Shown: positions 59,419 through 64,000 of the stretch, piece after piece
Position numbering within the stretch: position 1 is the first letter of the stretch
How the letters are laid out: every line of letters starts with the position of its first letter
Source: JAIVJZ01 sp035645695
GTDB taxonomy: Bacteria > Acidobacteriota > Blastocatellia > Pyrinomonadales > Pyrinomonadaceae
Direction: 5' to 3'
Length of the DNA stretch: 64,000 nt
Assembly (NCBI GenBank): GCA_035645695.1
Contig: DASQMC010000013.1
Coordinates: forward strand, 1 to 64,000
Position numbers and translations under genes: made by a program
The notes under the pieces: model-generated
Seen by the model: only the letters and a program-made list of their open reading frames with translations
What the model was told of the DNA's origin: nothing
Database searches by the model: none

Positions 59419-59727
59419 ATCGTATCCGGGCATAACCTGGCCGCACATTGACCGATTGACCGAATGACTGGCAACGCGCGCGCCGCCGGATACTTCTAAA
59501 GATGCGTGGGCGCGCCGACCGATGCCCGCCCGGTTCTTTTTTAGCCCCAGCAGCGCGAAGCCAATTTTTTGGCTGAACAAACAGAAGCGCCCGCGAATGC
59601 GCCCGCCTCAAGCCAAACGAAATGGCGGGCGGGCGCTTCGCCGGGCGCTTCGGCTTATGGTCGCACGAAACGGCGGCCGTCGCGTGCGCGCACCGTTTTG
59701 CCGGTTTTAGTCGCAGGAGATGACGGG
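59419..59727. other. 309-base spacer with a GC-rich hairpin
   Basis: GCGCCCGCGAATGCGCCCGC at about 59585-59605 can pair with GGCGGGCGGGCGCTTCGCCG and neighbouring repeats at about 59623-59650. It lies between the two VWFA genes and could be a terminator or attenuator. No gene is seen; the frame of the second VWFA gene runs open through part of it. Confidence 0.5.
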
Positions 59728-60975
59728 ATGACACACCGCAAAGTTGATCTGAAAAGTCGCCGCAGCAACGCGAGCCTCTGGCTCTCTCTCGGTATTATCG
59801 CCGCGCTCGCCATCCTGAGCGTCGCCGATACGACGACGCACGCGCAGAGGACGGCTGCCGCGGACTCGCGCCCGCGCCGCGTGAGCGGCACGCAGCAGAC
59901 GCAGCAACCTCGACCGACGCCCGCCACCACGCCCGCACCGCAATTGCAGACCCCCACGCCGCGACAGACGCCGACGCCCGCACCAAGCCCGTCGGCCAGC
60001 CCGGCCGACGGGCAGGACGCGGGACAGGAAGTTGACCCGGACGAGATCGTGAAGGTCGATACCAGCCTCGTGAACCTGAACGTGCGCGTCATCGATCGCG
60101 CGAACCGCCCCGTCAACGACGTTAAGCAGGACGACTTCAAAGTGTTCGAGGACGGCGTGCAGCAGCAGATATTCTCGTTCACGCGCGCCGAGGTGCCGAT
60201 CAGCTACGGCCTCGTCGTGGACAATTCCGGCTCGATGAAGACGCAACTCGAAAAAGTGATCGACGCGACGCGCACCATCATCGAGCAGAACAAACCCGGC
60301 GACGAGACGTTTCTCCAGCGATTCGTCAGCAGCGACGAGATTTCCATCCTTCAGGACTTCACGGCCAACAAAGAAGACCTCTTCGACGCGATGGACAAGA
60401 TGCACACCGAGGGCGGGCAGACCGCCGTGCTCGACGCCGTCTATCTCGCCGCCGAGCACGTCGGAAAACACAAAAAGGGCGACCCCCTGAGCGACAAGCG
60501 CCGCCGCGCGCTCATCCTCGTCACGGACGGCGAAGACCGCAGCAGTTACTATAAACAGGCGGAACTCGAAGCGTTCCTGCGCGAGAACGACGTGCAGATT
60601 TACGTCATCGGCTTCGTCAACGAACTCGACAAAGACAGCGGCTTCATCCGTAAAAGCTCTAAGGACAAGGCCGTCTCGCTGCTCAACAAACTCGCCACCG
60701 AAACGGGCGGGCGAGCCTTCTACCCCAACTCGCTCACGGAACTCCCCGGCATCGCCGACGAGATCACGCGCGACTTGCGCACGCAATACGTCGTCAGCTA
60801 CAGCCCGACCAATAAGCGGCGCGACGGCACGTTTCGCAAGGTCAACGTCCGCATCGACGACACGGGCAGACGCGACAAGCGCATCGCCATCACGCGCCCC
60901 GGCTACACCGCGCCGCGCGGCGGCGGCGACGCTCCCCCCGCCCGCACGTCCTCGACCTCAAGCAGGCAACCATAG
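59728..60975 (+). CDS. Exported VWFA-related protein (acidobacterial type), second copy
   Basis: 415 residues. Signal anchor (NASLWLSLGIIAALAILSVA), a Pro/Thr/Gln-rich linker of about 80 residues, then the beta domain (NLNVRVIDRANRPVNDVKQD, DFKVFEDGVQQQIFSF) and the VWA domain with ISYGLVVDNSGSMKTQLEKV, GGQTAVLDAVYLAAEHVG and ALILVTDGEDRSSYY. It ends with LRTQYVVSYSPTNKRRDGTF. Same design as the upstream gene but clearly diverged, so an old duplication. The ATG at 59728 follows GGAGATGACGGG. Function unknown; acidobacteria carry many such proteins. Confidence 0.92.
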   Translation: MTHRKVDLKSRRSNASLWLSLGIIAALAILSVADTTTHAQRTAAADSRPRRVSGTQQTQQPRPTPATTPAPQLQTPTPRQTPTPAPSPSASPADGQDAGQEVDPDEIVKVDTSLVNLNVRVIDRANRPVNDVKQDDFKVFEDGVQQQIFSFTRAEVPISYGLVVDNSGSMKTQLEKVIDATRTIIEQNKPGDETFLQRFVSSDEISILQDFTANKEDLFDAMDKMHTEGGQTAVLDAVYLAAEHVGKHKKGDPLSDKRRRALILVTDGEDRSSYYKQAELEAFLRENDVQIYVIGFVNELDKDSGFIRKSSKDKAVSLLNKLATETGGRAFYPNSLTELPGIADEITRDLRTQYVVSYSPTNKRRDGTFRKVNVRIDDTGRRDKRIAITRPGYTAPRGGGDAPPARTSSTSSRQP

Positions 60976-60980
60976 CCGTA

Positions 60981-61065
60981 AAAACGATGAAGCAGGAACG
61001 CGGAACGCGGAATGAAAGACAAGTTGCTTTCATTCCGCGTTCATCGTTCCTACTTCATCGTTTTT
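60981..61065. repeat. Word inverted repeat between convergent VWFA and CorA-partner genes
   Basis: AAACGATGAAGCAGGAACGC and GGAACGCGGAATGAAAG are mirrored by CTTTCATTCCGCGTTC and TTCCTACTTCATCGTTTT. It uses the GAACGCG word found also at 21031 and 35211, and may be a bidirectional terminator. Confidence 0.85.
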
Positions 61066-61068
61066 CTT

Positions 61069-61416
61069 TTATCCCACCGTCGGCATACGAGAAATTTGCC
61101 ACGCGATGAAGGCGATGAAGGCGAGCATCGCGCCGACGATCACGAGCACGACCGACTCGATCTCCCAAATTCTTCCTTTGCCCGCTTCGGTAAGCTCGAC
61201 CGGCAGGTGCAAATTATCCGTATCCACGATGAGCGCGCCGTGCTCTTGAATCAGGCGGCCGCCGTTCTGCGCCGCGCCGCTGCGGCCGTTCCCGCTCTGA
61301 CGCGCGGCCGCGTGCTTGTCCTGCTCTTCGAGCGGCGCGAGTTGGGCGGCGAGTTGCGCCGTATCGGCTTTCTGCCTTTTTTTGTGACGGTCGCGCAGCG
61401 GGTGCCTGATTGTCAT
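61069..61416 (-). CDS. Small membrane protein coupled to corA
   Basis: 115 residues. A basic N-terminal half (IRHPLRDRHKKRQKADTAQ), a short acidic middle, and one strong C-terminal membrane helix (IESVVLVIVGAMLAFIAFIA) ending WQISRMPTVG. The ATG at 61416 overlaps the corA stop as ATGA, and GGTG lies about nine bases upstream; a second ATG at 61422 is the alternative. No family recognised. The tight coupling suggests a partner or regulator of CorA, but that is inference. Confidence 0.7.
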   Translation of the reverse strand: MTIRHPLRDRHKKRQKADTAQLAAQLAPLEEQDKHAAARQSGNGRSGAAQNGGRLIQEHGALIVDTDNLHLPVELTEAGKGRIWEIESVVLVIVGAMLAFIAFIAWQISRMPTVG

Positions 61417-62384
61417 AGCCATTTCACCTTTTTCAGAAACACGTAGAGCGCGAGGCCGACGCCGACCATCGAGAGCAGCGAGAAGACGTAGCCGTAACGC
61501 CAGTGGAGTTCCGGCATGTAGTTGAAGTTCATTCCGTAGATTCCGGCCACCAGCGTAACGGACATCAGGATCGTCGAGATCGAGGTCAGCCGCTTCATGA
61601 TCTGGTTCATGCGGTTGCCGGAGACGGAGAGGTAGGCGTCCATCGTCGAACTGAGCATGTCGCGCAGGTTGTCGATGGCTTCGGAGACGCGTATGAGGTG
61701 GTCGAACACGTCCTGAAAGTAGACGTGAGTTTCGCGCGGGAAGATCGGCTGCTCGCGCCTGAGGAGCGTGTTGAAGACATCGCGCAGCGGCGTGATCGAA
61801 CGGCGCAGGTAGAGCAGTTTCTTCTTGATGATGAAAATCTCTTCGATGGCTTCGGGGCGAAACTCGCCGAAGATCGAATCTTCGAGATCGTCCATCCGGT
61901 CGCTCACCACGTCGAGGAGCGGCAGGTAGTCGTCCACAATCGCGTCGATCAGAATGTAGGCGAGCACCCCCGAACCCTGTTCGGCGCGATCCGTCCACTC
62001 GTGCCAGATGCGCGCGGCCGTATCGATGGCGCGGATGGGGCGACTGTGGACGGTGACGAGGTAATTCTTGCCGAGGAAGATGTTCAACTCGCGCAGTTCC
62101 AAACGGTCGTTCGCCCCGGCGAGTTCGGCCTCGTAGAGCACGATGAAATAGTAGCCGGGGTATTCTTCGATCTTCGGCCGCTGGTGCTCGTTGCGGCAGT
62201 CTTCAATCGAGAGGTGATGAAAGCCGAACTCCTCGGCCAATTCCTCGAAGTCGGTGCTCGTCGGGTCGTTCACGTCGGCCCAGACGATGTTCTGCGCCTC
62301 CACGCGCAGTTCGCTGATGTCGGCCGCGACGCAATCCTCCGTGAAGGATTTCGTCTTCGTGTTGAGGCACACTGTCCTGATCAA
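61413..62384 (-). CDS. corA: CorA family magnesium/cobalt transporter
   Basis: 323 residues. A large N-terminal cytoplasmic funnel domain (VWADVNDPTSTDFEELAEEF, FHHLSIEDCRNEHQRPKIEE, KNYLVTVHSRPI) is followed by the long stalk helix (LRDMLSSTMDAYLSVSGNRM). Two C-terminal membrane helices carry the selectivity motif GIYGMNFNYMPE (GMN). Complete. I use the TTG at 62384 because GAGAGGGAAA precedes it; the frame to 62447 adds residues absent from the family. Forms the pentameric Mg channel of the inner membrane. It is followed without a gap by a small membrane protein. Confidence 0.94.
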   Translation of the reverse strand: MIRTVCLNTKTKSFTEDCVAADISELRVEAQNIVWADVNDPTSTDFEELAEEFGFHHLSIEDCRNEHQRPKIEEYPGYYFIVLYEAELAGANDRLELRELNIFLGKNYLVTVHSRPIRAIDTAARIWHEWTDRAEQGSGVLAYILIDAIVDDYLPLLDVVSDRMDDLEDSIFGEFRPEAIEEIFIIKKKLLYLRRSITPLRDVFNTLLRREQPIFPRETHVYFQDVFDHLIRVSEAIDNLRDMLSSTMDAYLSVSGNRMNQIMKRLTSISTILMSVTLVAGIYGMNFNYMPELHWRYGYVFSLLSMVGVGLALYVFLKKVKWL

Positions 62385-62723
62385 TTTATTTTCCCTCTCA
62401 TGAAAAGTCGGTATTGAGTATACTGCCCGGCGAAGTTTTGCAAGCAAATTCTTTCACCGCTCGCGCCTCGATTGATGACAGCGAATCTCCCGCGCCCCGC
62501 GCTCGGGTCGCAGATGATGCGTCGCCTCCCGGCCGGCCCTCGTCACGGCGCGCAACCCGGCCTGTCCCCCGACTTTTAACCGCGCCGCCCGCCTCTTACA
62601 GAGCCTATTACATAACTTTTACATTCGTCGCGCCTCCCGCCTGCTACGATATATCTTGCCCCCAACATCAAATATCGGCGAGCGGAGTTTCGGGAATTTC
62701 CAACGGAAAAAGTTAAGGGAAGA
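62385..62723. other. 339-base divergent spacer, no gene seen
   Basis: Between corA and the desaturase. TTTACA (62618-62623) precedes an AT-rich TACGATATAT (62645-62654), but the spacing (21 bases) is too long for a standard promoter. A 100-codon open frame at 62414-62716 looks non-coding (Arg/Pro/Ala-rich, no motifs). Confidence 0.5.
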
Positions 62724-63635
62724 GTGAGAACTATGGCAGCACTGGGTATGAGCGCGCAGCAGGTCGCGGAACAGCGTAACGGTAAAATCAACTGGTCAAC
62801 GGTCATCACGATGATCATTTTCCACATCGGCGCAGTCGCCGCGCTCTTCATGTTTTCGTGGACGGCGCTCTTCGTGACGCTCGCGCTGTGGTGGATTTCC
62901 GGCAGCCTCGGCATCGGCATGGGCTATCACCGCCTGCTCACGCACCGCGGCTTCAAGACGCCGAAGTGGGTGGAGTATTTCCTGACCGTCTGCGCCACGC
63001 TCACGCTCGAAAGCGGCCCCCTCCAATGGGTCGGCACGCACCGCATACATCACGCCCACACGGAACAACCCGGCGACCCGCACTCGCCGCGCGACGGCAC
63101 CTGGTGGGCGCACATGGGTTGGATTCTCACCGGCACGGCGCAGCAACACGACGAAGCGACGCTGCGCCGCTACGTGCCCGATCTCATGAAAGACCCCTTC
63201 CACGTCTGGTTGTCGAAGTGGTTCTTCGTTCCGGTCGTCATCCTCGGCGTATTGCTTCTGGTCTTCGGCGGATGGTCGGTCTTCTTCTGGGGCATGTTCC
63301 TGCGCACCACTTTCGGCCTGCACGCCACATGGCTCGTCAACTCGGCCACGCACCTCTGGGGCACGAAGCGTTACAAGACCGAAGACGACTCGACCAACAA
63401 CTGGATCATCGCCCTCCTGACCTTCGGCGAAGGCTGGCACAACAACCACCATGCCCACCCGCGCGCCGCGCGCCACGGTTATCACTGGTACGAAGTGGAC
63501 GTGAACTGGTACGGCATCCGCGCGCTCCAACTGCTCGGCCTCGCGCACGACATCAAACACCTCCCGCGACAGACCGACGCCGGAACCGGCGAGAAAGACG
63601 ACGCCGACGCCAACGCGCTCTCACAAGCCGCTTAA
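62724..63635 (+). CDS. Membrane fatty acid (acyl-CoA/acyl-lipid) desaturase
   Basis: 303 residues, delta-9-type integral membrane desaturase. The three His boxes are present: GMGYHRLLTHRGF, WVGTHRIHHAHTE and EGWHNNHHAHPRAARHGYHW; together they bind the di-iron centre. Membrane helices include IIFHIGAVAALFMFSWTALF and FFVPVVILGVLLLVFGGWSV. It introduces a double bond into acyl chains, tuning membrane fluidity. Start is the GTG at 62724 (AGGGA four bases upstream) or the ATG at 62733. The Asp/Ala-rich C-terminal tail is short. Followed by a long purine/pyrimidine word repeat. Confidence 0.93.
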   Translation: MRTMAALGMSAQQVAEQRNGKINWSTVITMIIFHIGAVAALFMFSWTALFVTLALWWISGSLGIGMGYHRLLTHRGFKTPKWVEYFLTVCATLTLESGPLQWVGTHRIHHAHTEQPGDPHSPRDGTWWAHMGWILTGTAQQHDEATLRRYVPDLMKDPFHVWLSKWFFVPVVILGVLLLVFGGWSVFFWGMFLRTTFGLHATWLVNSATHLWGTKRYKTEDDSTNNWIIALLTFGEGWHNNHHAHPRAARHGYHWYEVDVNWYGIRALQLLGLAHDIKHLPRQTDAGTGEKDDADANALSQAA

Positions 63636-63640
63636 GTAAG

Positions 63641-63846
63641 ACATAGAGGAAAGGTGAAGGGGTAAGGATAAGACATAGGGGAAAGGGGAAAGGGGAAAGG
63701 GGGAAAGGGTTGAAAGCAGGTGGCGCACGACGAGCGTGCCTTCCTGCTTCTACCTTTCCCCCTTACCCTTTTTCCCTTTTCCCTTGCCCCTTCCCCCTTC
63801 CCCCTTCCCCCTTACCCTTCCCCCTTCCTCTATCCTTTTCCCTTTC
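63641..63846. repeat. Long purine/pyrimidine word inverted repeat
   Basis: About 60 bases of GGGGAAA-type words (63648-63709) face about 110 bases of CCCTTTC/CCCCTTC words (63751-63846), with an inner dyad GAAAGCAGG/CCTGCTTCT. The right arm is much longer, as if expanded by slippage. The largest of the set. Confidence 0.85.
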
Positions 63847-63878
63847 TCATTTGCTCCGCGTTTCCCTACAATGCACGC

Positions 63879-64000
63879 ATGCGCCTTTCCGGTCGCCGTC
63901 GCAAATCCACCACCTTTTTCATCACGCTCGGCTCGTGTCTGGTCGCGCTGGCCGTCGCATTGAACGTCGGCTGGATTCTGTTGAACTGGCGCGAGGTGGC
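63879..64000 (+). CDS. Start of a membrane protein (5' part only)
   Basis: Forty codons from the ATG at 63879 to the window end encode a basic N-terminus (RLSGRRRKSTTFFITLG) and a membrane helix (CLVALAVALNVGWILLNWRE). The pattern resembles the first transmembrane segment of a sensor histidine kinase, but this much sequence cannot prove it. TACAAT lies just before the ATG, so the message may have a very short leader. Confidence 0.55.
   Translation, partial: MRLSGRRRKSTTFFITLGSCLVALAVALNVGWILLNWREV

Noticed and set aside
62414..62716. 100-codon frame between corA and the desaturase
   Set aside because: Arg/Pro/Ala/Ser-rich without motifs; it spans the expected divergent promoter region.

Overview
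The window is high-GC, densely coded chromosomal DNA with no rRNA, tRNA, CRISPR array or insertion sequence that I can recognise. It most probably comes from an acidobacterium of the Blastocatellia/Pyrinomonadaceae type. The evidence is two exported von Willebrand proteins of the acidobacterial VWFA-related type, a large Oar-like TonB-dependent receptor with a carboxypeptidase-regulatory-like N-terminus, split acyl-CoA carboxylase subunits, and bacillithiol-type genes (bshC, ypdA) in a Gram-negative setting. This assignment is inference from gene content.

Layout. 1-5.3 kb: 3' end of ruvB, a DUF3072 protein, a glycosyltransferase-pdxJ operon on the minus strand, an S41 protease and a small VapBC-like pair. 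5.4-10.4 kb: an RlmI-like rRNA methyltransferase, then two adjacent genes each interrupted by one in-frame TGA exactly where a catalytic Cys/Sec belongs (a peroxiredoxin and a GrdB-like protein), then pfkA, greA and an M28 peptidase remnant. 10.6-15.8 kb: a CDP-alcohol phosphatidyltransferase, two unknown proteins, biotin carboxylase, biotin carrier and a HAD phosphatase. 15.9-25.8 kb: mutL, a bshC/DapA-family operon, a 1,051-residue membrane patatin and ypdA. 25.8-32.2 kb: ACT-domain malic enzyme, a DUF2520 protein and a 1,226-residue P-loop ATPase. 32.6-38.8 kb: an M48 protease, then rplM-rpsI-rpsB-tsf-pyrH-frr. 38.9-47.9 kb: envelope proteins (LolA-like, TonB receptor, Gly/Arg-rich DUF5666-like protein, bactofilin-like membrane protein), an anti-sigma/ECF sigma pair and a small P-loop kinase. 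47.9-56.6 kb: a type II secretion/type IV pilus-like operon (gspF, gspE, secretin with a cohesin-like tail, two pseudopilins, PilM-like). 57-64 kb: a TonB-C-like exported protein, two VWFA proteins, CorA with a small partner, a fatty acid desaturase and the start of a membrane protein.

The two strongest observations are these. (1) A tandem selenoprotein locus at 6839-8137: both TGA codons sit at active-site positions, and each is followed at a suitable distance by a candidate bacterial SECIS hairpin. (2) At least fifteen intergenic spaces hold inverted repeats built from degenerate, roughly seven-base words. Each locus uses its own word (GTCAGTT, GTGACGG, CAGTAAG, GAACGCG, GTTTCAA, GGGGAAA and others) but the architecture is shared: a tandem word array, a spacer, then the reverse-complement array. 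They resemble the heptameric STRR repeats of cyanobacteria and often begin inside or right at a stop codon.
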